NCBI RefSeq assembly: GCF_022647885.1
Contig: NZ_JALCLM010000001.1
Location: 248,001 to 312,000 of the forward strand
Direction of reading: 5' to 3'
DNA from: Bifidobacterium sp.
Lineage (GTDB): Bacteria > Actinomycetota > Actinomycetes > Actinomycetales > Bifidobacteriaceae
Length of the DNA stretch: 64,000 nucleotides
The translations under genes were made by a program, and so were the position numbers. The notes under the pieces were generated by a model. That model did not search any database. It saw nothing but the letters and a program-made list of their open reading frames with translations, and was not told where the DNA came from. Of this stretch, positions 26,140 through 36,308 are shown piece by piece (position 1 is the first letter of the stretch; each line of letters starts with the position of its first letter).

Positions 26140-29100
26140 ACTCTGTCGGACGTAACTCTGTAATCATGGCCTCCGGCACTGCAGCATCGCGTGTCACCGG
26201 ACAGATACGCACCATTTTGCTTGCTGCAGCACTGGGGACTACAGGCACTGCTATCAACGCCTACCAAACTGGTGCGATGATTCCGCAGGTAATGTTCACT
26301 CTGATTTCAGGTGGCGTCTTCAACGCTGTCTTAGTACCGCAAATTGTACGTACTCTAAAATCCAAGCATGCTGAGGATCATCTCAATAAACTCATAACTT
26401 CTAGTGTTGTATTACTGCTGCTAATTACGTTCATCTTGATGCTTGGCACCTCGGTACTCACCTCAATCTACCTTGATGCCCGATGGACCGGAGAGCAACG
26501 GGGACTTGTTAATGCTTTCACGTTGTGGTGCATGCCGCAGATATTTTTCTATGGCTTGTACACCATTCTTGGCCAGATACTCGCAGCTAAAGGCAAATTC
26601 GGTACATACGCTTGGAGTTCTGTAGGCGCCAATGTTATCAGTTGTGCGGGTTTCATCCTGTTCATCGTGCTGTTTGGCAACGCCCAACGCCAACCTATGC
26701 AGTTCTGGACACCGTTGACCATAGCGTTAACAGCTGGCACTTGGACCGTCGGAGTTGCATTCCAAGCAGTAATTCTGTTTTTCCCACTCTTCCGCAGTGG
26801 TTTCCGTTTTCGTTGGCGTTGGGGAATACGAGGAATAGGCCTACGCTCGATGGGACCCGTAGCAGCGTGGAGTCTTGGCGTCGTAGTGGTCAATCAGCTT
26901 GCCAACGTCATCAATGCACGAATTACGAACGGCGCACCGCTCGCTGGAAATGACCCTTTCGGCATAGCCGGAAATGGCTCATATCAGAATGCCTTCGCCC
27001 TGTACATACTGCCCTATTCACTTATTGCCGTTTCAGTTACCACAGCAATGTTCCCCAAACTGTCTAAAGCGATTGCTGAGCATCACGTTGACCAGGCACG
27101 TCTCGATCTAAGTCAGGCATTACGCAATGTGGGCTTACTCATGGCATTCTTTTCAGTTGCAATGATTGTGATGCCTGTTCCAATTACCAGAGCATTACTG
27201 CCTTCAGTAAACATCCACGAAGCAGTGCTGATATCGCAACCTCTTGTTGGGCTGTCATACGGGTTGGTGATATCTGGGGCATTCCTGCTCGTTCAGCGCA
27301 CATTTTATGCTCTTGAAGATGGGCTGCACCCATTTATCTTCGCTGCTATGACGAATATCTTGCAAGTAGGTATCGTCCTAATGGCCACAAAATTGCTTCC
27401 CCCTGCTCAATGGACCGGTTGGGTGGGACTCTCGATGACTCTCGGTAATGTGATCTCCTTCCCATTCCTGATCTGGATGCTTCGCAAACAACTCGGAGGA
27501 TCAGTTGATGGGCGGAGAATAGGAACCACATATGTCAAAATTCTTATTTCAGCGATAGCCTCAATTCTCGTCGGATTATTGCTGTCAAAGCCCATATCTC
27601 GTTTCGTTGGAGCCTCACTGCAGTCGGGTCATGAACATATGAGCTGGTTCCAATCCATATCTATCTGCATCTTGCTGTGCATAGTTGTTGGCGTGGTTTA
27701 CTTCGGCCTCTTGTACCTGATGAAAACAGAAGAATTACTCAATGCTTTCCAAGGAGTTAGCAAACAATTCGAGCGGGTACTCAAAGGCTTCTCGCGACGT
27801 CGTGCAGATCCAGTTCTCGATACGCCTGAACTCTCAGATAATCTAGTAGCGAACCATGTGAAAACACCTGAACAGGCTACCGTTGCGAGTGGCGAAACAG
27901 GTAGAATGTCAACGAGACAAAGCCTCGACAACCAGACTGTTGAGACTTCTCATAGCGAAAGTAGTAAACACAGCATGACACCGCAACTCGGAGACACCAT
28001 CATTGATCGCTATGCTCTGCTTGCGTCATTACGCAACGAGCCAGGATTGCAAGCTTGGCGTGCACATGATGCTGTTTTGGCCCGCGATTGCCAACTCTTT
28101 TTTGTCACTGACGGTGCTGTATCAACACAATGCAGTACCTATGCTTCCGGCTTGGCTCTGTCACGAAACCAACATTTCACCCCTGTGTATCACTTCAGTG
28201 AGTCAGAAGGGGTTGCACTAATCATTACTGCAATGGATGCAGGCCTTTCCCTATCTGATTATCTTGCAGGTGCCAAGGTAGGCACACTCAGTAACGAAGC
28301 GATGAGAACCATTGTTGGGGAAATCGCTGAAGCTCTATTAGCTCTCAAACGCTCAGATCTTGTTAACCCTACAATCTGCACCGATACCATTCGACTATCC
28401 AAATCAGGCGTGAAAGTAGCCGATGCACCCATTAGCGCGATGCTCATCGATCCACTTGGAGCCAGCACTCGTCACGTTATCACCGAAGAGATGGTTACCA
28501 AACAGCTGTCTGCGGTTCTGTATGCAATGCTGACACGAACTCCTGATGTTAAAGGCATGACCTTCGCAGAGCAGACTCTTCCGCACGATACTCCTGATGA
28601 ATTCCGCATTATCTGTTCACGCGGCCTCGGTCTATCTCGAGCAGATGGCTCTCCTTCAGTACCGCTGCGGACACTCGGCGAGCTAGAGGCTTTGCTAGGG
28701 ACGTGGACGCCTCCTGAGGAGCTATCCGATCGAGACATCGTATGGCCCGATCACGACGGAGCATGTTCGGTTGAAAAGGTCATTATCAGGACAACAGACA
28801 GTCATGCGCTTAGAGATATTCCAAGTTCATTCGGGACAGCTACCAAAGCTCAATCGAATAATGCTGCCGAACCACAGTGGGCAACCAACCAGTTGTTGTT
28901 CCCTGAAAGTGACGAAGTTCAGATGGTACGTCCAGATTCCACGAATGGGGATCTCTTCGCTGCCTTTGAAGATTTCCCATACATCAAGCCCATCGGGAGC
29001 GATTATCCTGAGCAGGCTACCAGCGCTCTCGATGTAAGTCACCTACGAGCTGCAAAGCCGTTGAGCGGTGAGACACTTCCGACCGATACTGGAGAAATCC

Positions 29101-29993
29101 CCGCAACCACAGCGTCAATCCCGATTGAGACCATCCACGCTCAAGCAGCGAAAATTAAGGAAGTTGAAGAACAGCAAGATGCTCTCAACCAAGAGATGAC
29201 TGCTACGATGCAACCTCTGCCGCCGAGTTTTACTCCGAAACCTCGCTCACCAAAACCGGATTCAAATAATGAGTATGGTTTCGACACCAACGACACTAGC
29301 GACAAAGAGAGCGGGAACAAGGAAAGCAAACTTTTTGGTATATTCTCGGGTCGAACCTTAGCGATACTCGTTGGCATAGTGCTTATTGTCGGTGCATTGA
29401 CGTGGGCCGTGAACGGTCTATTGGACGCCACCGTCGGTTCTTCAGACACTGAAACCAACAAGAGCACGTGGCCAGAAATGACCAATGTCCCATTCAGAAG
29501 CACGGATAGCGCCAGTGCATCAGACAGCGCTGCTAGCAGCAGCACAAAAGCTTCATCCTCGGCATCTGCGACTAAGAGCAGTACGGTTACAGTCACACAC
29601 GATGACAAGCAAGCCAAGGCTGTTCCTAGTCCATCACCAACACCGACAGCCACAGAAAACACCACACCCTACGCCACAGGTACTCAGACCTACCTCAGTC
29701 AGCCTGCTGGTCTATCTGGGCGAGGTTGGTATGTGCATCTGACTCAACCACAATCAGTCAGTAGATTGGTGATTTCTATTCGCCAATCTGGTGGGCAGGG
29801 TCAAGTGTATGCGAACTCTACAGCTAGTTCCCCTAATCAGGGCACACCAGTTGCACAGTTCTCATTTGATGCCAGCGGAACTACTACGGTCAAGTTCAGT
29901 TCACCGGTGTCTACTCAGGATTTGGTGATTTGGGTCCCATTAGACACCACGCCTTCTGGAGGACTCTACTTCAATTCGGTTCAGGTTTACTAA
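26136..29993 (+). CDS. murJ: MurJ lipid II flippase fused to a pseudokinase and an external beta domain
   Basis: A 1285-residue fusion. Residues 1-~535 form the 14-span MurJ/MviN flippase that moves lipid II across the membrane (R-N-S-V-I-M-A-S-G-T start). Residues ~620-870 are kinase-like but lack the catalytic Lys, H-R-D and D-F-G (N-P-T-I-C-T and V-A-D-A-P stand in their places), so a pseudokinase. Then an acidic/Ser-rich linker, a span at about 1070-1095, a Ser/Thr-rich stalk, and a ~115-residue C-terminal domain of beta-sandwich (discoidin-like) character. The same flippase-pseudokinase plan is known for mycobacterial MviN (Rv3910), where phosphorylation recruits FhaA. ATGA overlap with DUF6049. 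A partner kinase could be the one at 13.6 kb. Confidence 0.9.
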   Translation: MNSVGRNSVIMASGTAASRVTGQIRTILLAAALGTTGTAINAYQTGAMIPQVMFTLISGGVFNAVLVPQIVRTLKSKHAEDHLNKLITSSVVLLLLITFILMLGTSVLTSIYLDARWTGEQRGLVNAFTLWCMPQIFFYGLYTILGQILAAKGKFGTYAWSSVGANVISCAGFILFIVLFGNAQRQPMQFWTPLTIALTAGTWTVGVAFQAVILFFPLFRSGFRFRWRWGIRGIGLRSMGPVAAWSLGVVVVNQLANVINARITNGAPLAGNDPFGIAGNGSYQNAFALYILPYSLIAVSVTTAMFPKLSKAIAEHHVDQARLDLSQALRNVGLLMAFFSVAMIVMPVPITRALLPSVNIHEAVLISQPLVGLSYGLVISGAFLLVQRTFYALEDGLHPFIFAAMTNILQVGIVLMATKLLPPAQWTGWVGLSMTLGNVISFPFLIWMLRKQLGGSVDGRRIGTTYVKILISAIASILVGLLLSKPISRFVGASLQSGHEHMSWFQSISICILLCIVVGVVYFGLLYLMKTEELLNAFQGVSKQFERVLKGFSRRRADPVLDTPELSDNLVANHVKTPEQATVASGETGRMSTRQSLDNQTVETSHSESSKHSMTPQLGDTIIDRYALLASLRNEPGLQAWRAHDAVLARDCQLFFVTDGAVSTQCSTYASGLALSRNQHFTPVYHFSESEGVALIITAMDAGLSLSDYLAGAKVGTLSNEAMRTIVGEIAEALLALKRSDLVNPTICTDTIRLSKSGVKVADAPISAMLIDPLGASTRHVITEEMVTKQLSAVLYAMLTRTPDVKGMTFAEQTLPHDTPDEFRIICSRGLGLSRADGSPSVPLRTLGELEALLGTWTPPEELSDRDIVWPDHDGACSVEKVIIRTTDSHALRDIPSSFGTATKAQSNNAAEPQWATNQLLFPESDEVQMVRPDSTNGDLFAAFEDFPYIKPIGSDYPEQATSALDVSHLRAAKPLSGETLPTDTGEIPATTASIPIETIHAQAAKIKEVEEQQDALNQEMTATMQPLPPSFTPKPRSPKPDSNNEYGFDTNDTSDKESGNKESKLFGIFSGRTLAILVGIVLIVGALTWAVNGLLDATVGSSDTETNKSTWPEMTNVPFRSTDSASASDSAASSSTKASSSASATKSSTVTVTHDDKQAKAVPSPSPTPTATENTTPYATGTQTYLSQPAGLSGRGWYVHLTQPQSVSRLVISIRQSGGQGQVYANSTASSPNQGTPVAQFSFDASGTTTVKFSSPVSTQDLVIWVPLDTTPSGGLYFNSVQVY

Positions 29994-30004
29994 TCGGTTT
30001 AGCT

Positions 30005-30039
30005 TTACTAGCTACTGGTCTTCAATCAGTAGCTAGTAA
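30005..30039 (+). terminator. Hairpin after murJ
   Basis: Perfect 13-bp stem (30005-30017 with 30027-30039), nine-base loop, 12 bases after the murJ fusion stop. The 3' flank GCAACAACAG has no T tract, so it may be a factor-assisted terminator or mRNA end protector. Confidence 0.55.
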
Positions 30040-30206
30040 GCAACAACAGTGAAAGTTCAGCCCCAAAGTGTACCGAAGTCGTGACACCTTGGGATTTGTC
30101 CTACTTTCCGAGCCAACTTTGTAATACAGTGTGCCGTAATGTGCTCAACCATATTGATTACGGCACAGCACCCAAATCTGTATTTCTCTGCAGAAAGGCA
30201 ATGATT

Positions 30207-31526
30207 ATGTCGGAAAATCCGAATACCGCATCCAAGGTCATCAAGAACGACCCCTGGTTCGGCAGCTACGCAAGTCGCGCCGAGTCCATGCGAGCTTCGG
30301 AGATCCGAGCACTTTTTGCAGTCGCAAATCGTCCTGAAGTGGTCTCACTCGCTGGTGGGATGCCATACCTAGAACGCATGCCCTTTGGAGAGCTATCACA
30401 GTTAATCGCCAAAATGATTGTCGACAAAGGTGATGTTGCTTGGCAGTATGGCTCCGCCCAGGGAGATCCTCATCTGCGCGAAGATGTGCTGCAGATTATG
30501 GAACTAGAAAACATCACCGATGTGCAACCCGACGACGTGGTTATCGTCAATGGCTCTCAATCTGGTCTTGATCTCATTACTCGAATCATGTGTAATCCAG
30601 GAGATGTGATTCTCGCCGAGGCACCTAACTATGTGGGTGCTCTAGGAGTATTTCAATCCTTCCAAGTTGATGTGGTGAATGTGCTGCTCGACAACGACGG
30701 ATTGATTCCAGAGGCTTTCGAGCAGGCCATTGTGGAGCAACGCAAACTCGGCAAGCAAGTCAAATTCCTATACACTGTGCCCAATTTTCATAATCCTGCT
30801 GGTGCGACTATGAGTGAAGAACGACGCCCCAAGATACTGGAAATCGCCCAGCGATATCACGTACTGATCGTGGAAGATAACCCTTACGGTTTATTGAGTT
30901 TTAAAGGTAAAACTTATCCAGCACTTCGTTCTATGGATTCAGAAAATGTAGTGTACCTCAGCAGCTTTTCCAAGATCATAGCCCCTGGTATGCGTGTGGC
31001 ATGGATGGTAGCGCCTCCAGGCATACGTCATAAGCTGGTCCTAGCCAACGAATCAGCCATTCTTTGCCCATCAAATATGAGCCAAATGACCGTTACTACT
31101 TACCTCGATAACTTTGATTGGAAATCGCAGATTAATGATTATCGCGGAATGTACAAAGAACGATGCGACACGATGGATGCAGCATTACGTGAATATCTGC
31201 CCTATTGTTCTTGGCACAAGCCAGAAGGGGGCTTCTACATCTGGTTACAGATACCGGAAGGTCTGAATTCACGAGCAATGTTGCCTCGGGCAATTACTGC
31301 CAAAGTCGCTTATGTAGCAGGTACGGCATTCTACAATAATGGAGAAGGTACCGACCATATGCGTCTGTCCTTCTGCTACCCGACTCCAGAACGCATCCAC
31401 GAGGGCATCAGGAGACTTTCTACGGTTATTGATGCAGAGCGTGAAACAGCTGAACTCTTCGGTACCAGTGGTAAAGCAGATCCTGATCCTCGAGACGTCG
31501 AGCATCCCGGGCCGGCAGCCAAGTAA
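30207..31526 (+). CDS. PLP-dependent class I/II aminotransferase (2-aminoadipate/aromatic type)
   Basis: Fold-type I aminotransferase resembling the catalytic half of MocR regulators and LysN-type enzymes, without a DNA-binding domain. From 30207 (AGAAAGG eight bases upstream; the frame is open back to 30081): substrate loop L-A-G-G-M-P near residue 45, Y-G-S-A-Q-G-D-P, N-P-A-G near 190, E-D-N-P-Y for the pyridine-binding Asp/Tyr, and S-F-S-K with the Schiff-base Lys near 245. About 439 residues. It precedes ddl and trxB in the same direction with independent ribosome sites. Amino donor is not determined by sequence. Confidence 0.85.
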   Translation: MSENPNTASKVIKNDPWFGSYASRAESMRASEIRALFAVANRPEVVSLAGGMPYLERMPFGELSQLIAKMIVDKGDVAWQYGSAQGDPHLREDVLQIMELENITDVQPDDVVIVNGSQSGLDLITRIMCNPGDVILAEAPNYVGALGVFQSFQVDVVNVLLDNDGLIPEAFEQAIVEQRKLGKQVKFLYTVPNFHNPAGATMSEERRPKILEIAQRYHVLIVEDNPYGLLSFKGKTYPALRSMDSENVVYLSSFSKIIAPGMRVAWMVAPPGIRHKLVLANESAILCPSNMSQMTVTTYLDNFDWKSQINDYRGMYKERCDTMDAALREYLPYCSWHKPEGGFYIWLQIPEGLNSRAMLPRAITAKVAYVAGTAFYNNGEGTDHMRLSFCYPTPERIHEGIRRLSTVIDAERETAELFGTSGKADPDPRDVEHPGPAAK

Positions 31527-31593
31527 GTAGAGACGTCTGTGCATCGAGGACAACACAATGACAACAAAGCAGAAACGAGGAGAGGCCGCAATC

Positions 31594-32682
31594 ATGGCAG
31601 ACCAACGCAATGGCGCTAAGGCACAGTCCAAAGCACATACTGATACCGAGGCCGGAGTTCACAAGCCTGCTCAAACGACAAGCACACATCGTTCAGATAT
31701 TCCAAGGACTGAAGACACTACTATTTTGGTTATTTGTGGTGGTCTCAGTCATGAACGTGACATTTCTTTGAGCTCTGGTCATCGTGTGGAAGGTTTCTTG
31801 GAGGATGCTGGTTGGAAGGTTGCCATACACGATATGGACAGCGACCTCCTAGACTACCTATCGTCAACAGCGACTCGTCCAGACTTGGTATGGCCCCTAC
31901 TCCACGGTGCAAACGGTGAAGATGGTTCAATTCGCGATGTTCTTGAAATGACGGGCCTTCCGTACATAGGATCACGCGCAAAGGCCTCAAGGACTGCCTG
32001 GAGCAAACCTATTGCTAAAAATGTAGTTAGAAAAGCAGGTCTTACCACTCCACATTCTGTTACGCTTCCTGAATCTATGTTTAGAGAACTGGGAGCTGGT
32101 AAAGTCATCGATCTTCTCGTAAACGCATTGGGATTGCCACTCTTCGTTAAACCCACCATGGGTGGATCCGCATTGGGTTGTTCCATGGTTACTTCAGCAG
32201 ATCAGCTACCGCAGGCTATGGTCAGCTGCTTTGCATATGGCAGCGTCGCATTGGTTGAGCAAGCTGTTGAGGGGACTGAGGTATCAGTTTCTGTTCTAGA
32301 TATTGATGGTGAATCCACGATTCTACCGCCTCTTGAAATTGAGACACCTAGTGGAATATATGATTATGAAGCTCGATATACTCCTGGTCCGACTGAGTTC
32401 TATGTTCCGGCTCGGCTTGACTCTGACACCCTTCAGGCGGTCAAGCAAGCAGCATTAACCGCTCATCGAGCACTCGGTCTGAGAGACATTTCTCGCACAG
32501 ATTTTATTGTTGACCGCAAAGGGCAGCCTCAATTCCTAGAGTCAAATGTCACGCCGGGGATGACGGATACCTCGTTGTTACCACAATCTGCCACGGCGGC
32601 AGGATGCAAACTGTCAAGCTTGTATTCTTCTCTCGTGCAATCAGTGCTGTCACAGCATCGCGAAACGGGGCAGCGGAATTAA
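31594..32682 (+). CDS. ddl: D-alanine--D-alanine ligase
   Basis: ATP-grasp ligase making the D-Ala-D-Ala dipeptide of the peptidoglycan stem. Seen: G-G-L-S-H-E-R-D-I-S near residue 45, L-H-G-A-N-G-E-D-G near 105, the ATP-grasp K-P-T-M-G-G-S-A-L-G near 185 and the metal/product end E-S-N-V-T-P-G-M near 330. The usual K-P-A-x-x-G-S-S loop reads T-M-G-G-S-A here, a mild variation. Starts at 31558 (GAGGAC upstream) and 31594 (GAGGAGAGG upstream) are both possible; the second has the stronger site. It sits before trxB. Confidence 0.9.
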   Translation: MADQRNGAKAQSKAHTDTEAGVHKPAQTTSTHRSDIPRTEDTTILVICGGLSHERDISLSSGHRVEGFLEDAGWKVAIHDMDSDLLDYLSSTATRPDLVWPLLHGANGEDGSIRDVLEMTGLPYIGSRAKASRTAWSKPIAKNVVRKAGLTTPHSVTLPESMFRELGAGKVIDLLVNALGLPLFVKPTMGGSALGCSMVTSADQLPQAMVSCFAYGSVALVEQAVEGTEVSVSVLDIDGESTILPPLEIETPSGIYDYEARYTPGPTEFYVPARLDSDTLQAVKQAALTAHRALGLRDISRTDFIVDRKGQPQFLESNVTPGMTDTSLLPQSATAAGCKLSSLYSSLVQSVLSQHRETGQRN

Positions 32683-32826
32683 TTAGACGCTAAGGATTGT
32701 GTGTACAACGATCTTTCAGAAGAGGGCGTAACAAGCTTTGTTGTGCCCTCGTAGTATTGAACTATTGCAAATATTGCTGACTGCATAACCCACTCCGAAG
32801 TCACCGCAGTTGGATATGGTGAGTTC

Positions 32827-33801
32827 ATGACTCAAGATGTTCATGACGCAATCGTCATTGGTTCGGGACCAGCTGGATACACTGCCGCTATATACCTCGG
32901 AAGAGCTGGCCATAAACCTCTGGTCATCGCAGGTGCACTCACCCCTGGAGGACAGTTAGTCAATACCACAGAGGTGGAAAACTTCCCCGGTTTCCCCGAA
33001 GGCATTTTGGGACCCGATCTGATGGAAAATATGCGCGTGCAAGCAGAGAAGTTTGGTGCTGAAATTGAATATGATGATGTAACCTCGGTAGACTTTTCTA
33101 GCCCGATTAAACTTGTCACCACAGATTCAGGAACCCAGTACAGAGCCAAAACAGTCATTATTACTACCGGATCTGAATATCGTAAACTCGGCGTGCCCGG
33201 CGAGCAGGAATACTCCGGACGCGGCGTTTCTTACTGCGCTACTTGTGATGGTTTTTTCTTCAAAGATCGTCCTATTGTGGTCGTCGGCGGAGGAGATTCA
33301 GCTATGGAGGAGGCCGATTTCCTTTCACGATATGGGTCTTCAGTAACCGTGATACACCGCAGGGACGCTTTCCGCGCATCCAAAATCATGGTCGATCGAG
33401 CAATAGCGAATCCCAATATTTCCTTCAAACTCAACACCGTGGTTACATCTATTACAGGCACTGACAGTGGGGCAACTACCGTAGAGCTCAAAGATACGGT
33501 AACTGGTGAATCTTCAACCATCGAAGCGCAGGGTATTTTTGTTGCGATCGGATACACACCTCAGACGGGATTCATTAAGGACGTTATTGATCTCGATGCT
33601 GACGGATATATACTGACTACCCCAGAAGCGACTAATACTTCAGTAGAAGGCGTTTTCGCAGCTGGCGATGCTGTTGACCGTGTATACAGGCAAGCAATTT
33701 CAGCAGCAGGTTCTGGTTGCCGCGCAGCCCTTGACGCACAGCATTATCTGAATACGTTCAATCCAATAAGTACTGCATCAACCGCAGTACCGAGCATATG
33801 A
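32827..33801 (+). CDS. trxB: Thioredoxin-disulfide reductase
   Basis: FAD enzyme passing electrons from NADPH to thioredoxin. FAD loop G-S-G-P-A-G-Y-T-A near residue 12, redox-active C-A-T-C near 138, NADPH loop G-G-G-D-S-A near 156 and the second FAD motif G-V-F-A-A-G-D near 280. 324 residues, normal size. No thioredoxin gene follows here; instead it converges on parB, with a hairpin between. Confidence 0.94.
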   Translation: MTQDVHDAIVIGSGPAGYTAAIYLGRAGHKPLVIAGALTPGGQLVNTTEVENFPGFPEGILGPDLMENMRVQAEKFGAEIEYDDVTSVDFSSPIKLVTTDSGTQYRAKTVIITTGSEYRKLGVPGEQEYSGRGVSYCATCDGFFFKDRPIVVVGGGDSAMEEADFLSRYGSSVTVIHRRDAFRASKIMVDRAIANPNISFKLNTVVTSITGTDSGATTVELKDTVTGESSTIEAQGIFVAIGYTPQTGFIKDVIDLDADGYILTTPEATNTSVEGVFAAGDAVDRVYRQAISAAGSGCRAALDAQHYLNTFNPISTASTAVPSI

Positions 33802-33805
33802 TGTA

Positions 33806-33848
33806 CCGGCTTGACCCTATACAAGAGAGCATTTAGGGTCAAGTCCGG
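33806..33848. terminator. Hairpin between trxB and parB
   Basis: CCGGCTTGACCCT (33806-33818) pairs with AGGGTCAAGTCCGG (33835-33848) with one bulged base; a short CTTTA follows on the plus strand. It closes rightward transcription from trxB and may also stop leftward messages from parB. Confidence 0.65.
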
Positions 33849-33948
33849 CTTTATGCAACGGATATATCATCACTATCTGTCAGAATTGCAACGAAGAAGT
33901 TGATGTTTGAAGGACGCGATTAAGTGTGCTGTCGGCACTGCTTGATTG

Positions 33949-35301
33949 TTAAATCCAATCATCCTTGCCTGAGGTTGTGTTATCGCCCTTACCAAGCATC
34001 AAGTCAACAATACGTGACATGTCCTCAGGTGATGAGAACGTTATTTCAATCTTTCCATGTTTTTCATTGCCTTTGATGTTGATCGCCGTTTCGAAATGAT
34101 TTTCCAAATTGTGCATAATCGGTGAGTCACTCCACAGATTATTTCTTTTGCTTCTTGTAGTCACTTTACTGGCTGCAGTACCGCGAGTTTTTAATGCCAC
34201 TATTTCTTCTGTCGAACGAACTGAAAGACCTTCAGAAATAATCCTGTTAGCTAAGACGTCCATTTCCTCAGCGGATTGCAACCCTAACAATGCGCGAGCA
34301 TGACCAGCAGAAAGCACGCCAGAAGCAACCTTTTTTTGAACATTCCCCGGCAGTTGCAACAAACGAAGCATGTTGGCAATCTGTGGGCGTGACTTCGATA
34401 CTGAATGCGACAACTGAGCTTGTGTTAAACCAAATTCGTCAATCATCTGTTGGTATGCTGCAGCTTCTTCTAATGGATTTAGAGCGACACGGTGGAGATT
34501 TTCCAACAACGCATCGCGTAACATGTCGTCATCAGCTGTAGTTTTCACAATCGCAGGAATAGTTGTTAGCCCAGCAAGCTGCGAAGCCCGCCAACGCCTT
34601 TCTCCCATAATGATTTCGTATGGCGGATGCTTGCTATCACCTGTACGTTGTCGGACAACGATAGGTTGCAACACCCCTACTTCTGTTATCGAATGCGATA
34701 GTTCCAGAAGTTCCTCTTCATCAAAAATCGTTCTGGGTTGCTGCGAATTTGCATCGATATCATCAATGTTGAGTTCACGTAGATATCCCCCAGCAACAGG
34801 TTGTAAGTCCTCGGACTCACTACCGGCGTGCTGCGTCACTTGCTCGTCGTTGTCCTCGAGATGATTATTTGAATCGGACTTTGGCTTAGCTTCTTTGTTA
34901 ACCGTATCGTCTTCTGTGATAGCCACTTCTATTGCCGGTGTTTCACGTGAAACACCGAAAAAAACATCGGAAGGTCTCGCTAGCTCATCAATCCCGGGTA
35001 CACTTCTTCTTTTATCGTGTGTGCGTTTCTTATTTACGGTCTTGTCTATTGCTGTATTCGATGCCTGAGATGCAACACCTGTTGCTGGTTTCCGTGATTT
35101 CATGCGTTTACTCGATGTTTCACGTGAAACATCTTTTTCTGACTCAGCAAATGCTGCTTGTTCCATTGGCTGAGACTTCGGTATCTGTAATTCATGCTCC
35201 AGCTCTGATTCCGAGACGTCCTGGTCATCTAATGAATTTTCAGTTGGAATATCTGGGAATAGAGCACCAAGGCCCTTCCCAAGTCGCGAACGTGATGCCA
35301 T
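33949..35301 (-). CDS. parB: Chromosome partition protein ParB
   Basis: CTP-dependent DNA clamp that loads at parS and organises the origin region. It opens M-A-S-R-S-R-L-G-K-G-L-G-A-L-F, has a long, poorly ordered acidic/basic leader (to about residue 165), then the ParB/Srx domain with G-E-R-R-W-R-A-S, the helix-turn-helix T-Q-A-Q-L-S-H-S-V-S-K-S-R, and a dimerisation end. At 450 residues it is longer than many ParBs because of the leader. The gene itself contains two perfect parS sites. It lies two bases downstream of parA. Confidence 0.93.
   Translation of the reverse strand: MASRSRLGKGLGALFPDIPTENSLDDQDVSESELEHELQIPKSQPMEQAAFAESEKDVSRETSSKRMKSRKPATGVASQASNTAIDKTVNKKRTHDKRRSVPGIDELARPSDVFFGVSRETPAIEVAITEDDTVNKEAKPKSDSNNHLEDNDEQVTQHAGSESEDLQPVAGGYLRELNIDDIDANSQQPRTIFDEEELLELSHSITEVGVLQPIVVRQRTGDSKHPPYEIIMGERRWRASQLAGLTTIPAIVKTTADDDMLRDALLENLHRVALNPLEEAAAYQQMIDEFGLTQAQLSHSVSKSRPQIANMLRLLQLPGNVQKKVASGVLSAGHARALLGLQSAEEMDVLANRIISEGLSVRSTEEIVALKTRGTAASKVTTRSKRNNLWSDSPIMHNLENHFETAINIKGNEKHGKIEITFSSPEDMSRIVDLMLGKGDNTTSGKDDWI
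34939..34954. promoter_or_regulatory. parS: parS site 1 (inside parB)
   Basis: Exact TGTTTCACGTGAAACA; the palindrome extends perfectly to 34936-34957 (CGGTG...CACCG). It lies in the coding sequence of the ParB leader region. Confidence 0.93.
35116..35131. promoter_or_regulatory. parS: parS site 2 (inside parB)
   Basis: Exact TGTTTCACGTGAAACA, extending to a 20-base palindrome at 35114-35133; 177 bp from site 1 and also in the variable ParB leader. Confidence 0.93.
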
Positions 35302-35303
35302 GG

Positions 35304-36308
35304 TTATTGAACTGTCCCCTCTTGTCTAGTGTCACTATCGCCATTGTTAGCTTGTGGCTCATCCGAAGCATGCTGCCGTCGGATGTTCTCTTCATCGACT
35401 TGCACAGACCTCTGAGCGATTTCTAATGCAGCTTCGAGGTATGCTACCGAGCCAGCACCTTTGGGATCATATGAGATAATGCTTTGACCAAAACTAGGAG
35501 CTTCCGAGATTTTAACAGCTCGTGGAATAGTGGCATTCAATACAATCTTCGGATAATGCTTTTGAATTTCGTCGAACACCTCACGACTCAGCAAAGTACG
35601 TTTGTCAAACATCGTAACCAGCATCGTTGATACTGACAAAGTTCTATTAAAGCTATGTTGTACTAATGAAATAGTGTGCAGCAATTGTCCCAAACCTTCA
35701 AGCGCATAATATTCCGCTTGAATAGGTATTAATACCTCTTTAGCTGCACAAAGCGCATTCAGCACCAGTAAACCCAGACTTGGTGGGCAGTCAATATATA
35801 TATAGTCAAATTGGGTGGGGTGCTCTATAACATAGCTATTCAATATCTTCCTGAGCACTGCATGACGTTCCTGAACATCCGAAAGCTCTAGTTCTGCACC
35901 GCTGAGATCTATTGATGCAGGTACAACAGTTAAGGACTGAAAATCAGGACATTGCTGAAACACCTCCGACAAGGCATGTCGAGATTCGATGACATCGTAT
36001 ATAGAATAGTCTTGCGAACCATGACGCGCGCCTAACGCGGTTGAGGCATTGCCCTGCGGATCCATATCTATGACTAATACTTTCAGCCCTTTGCTAGCCA
36101 TAGCTGATGCTAGGTTCACTGTAGTGGTTGTCTTGCCAACGCCGCCCTTTTGATTTGCTACAGCAATAATTCGTGTACTTGATGGCTTCGGAAATGTAAT
36201 TGCCTCTAGGCGTTTGTACCTCTGTGTCAGGTCGGCAATTTCCGCTCCCATGGAACTTTGCTGAGATGTACCGAAGATCCTCTTCAATACGTCTGATGCC
36301 GACTCCAT
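35304..36308 (-). CDS. parA: Chromosome partition ATPase ParA
   Basis: Deviant-Walker ATPase that positions ParB-parS complexes. K-G-G-V-G-K-T-T-T near residue 60, V-I-D-M-D-P-Q-G-N (Walker A') near 95 and D-C-P-P-S-L (Walker B) near 180. A ~50-residue leader precedes the ATPase fold. Start at 36308 chosen for AAGGAGAGG just upstream; the frame extends to a TTG at 36338. It is followed closely by parB. The upstream gap holds two DnaA boxes. Confidence 0.92.
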   Translation of the reverse strand: MESASDVLKRIFGTSQQSSMGAEIADLTQRYKRLEAITFPKPSSTRIIAVANQKGGVGKTTTTVNLASAMASKGLKVLVIDMDPQGNASTALGARHGSQDYSIYDVIESRHALSEVFQQCPDFQSLTVVPASIDLSGAELELSDVQERHAVLRKILNSYVIEHPTQFDYIYIDCPPSLGLLVLNALCAAKEVLIPIQAEYYALEGLGQLLHTISLVQHSFNRTLSVSTMLVTMFDKRTLLSREVFDEIQKHYPKIVLNATIPRAVKISEAPSFGQSIISYDPKGAGSVAYLEAALEIAQRSVQVDEENIRRQHASDEPQANNGDSDTRQEGTVQ

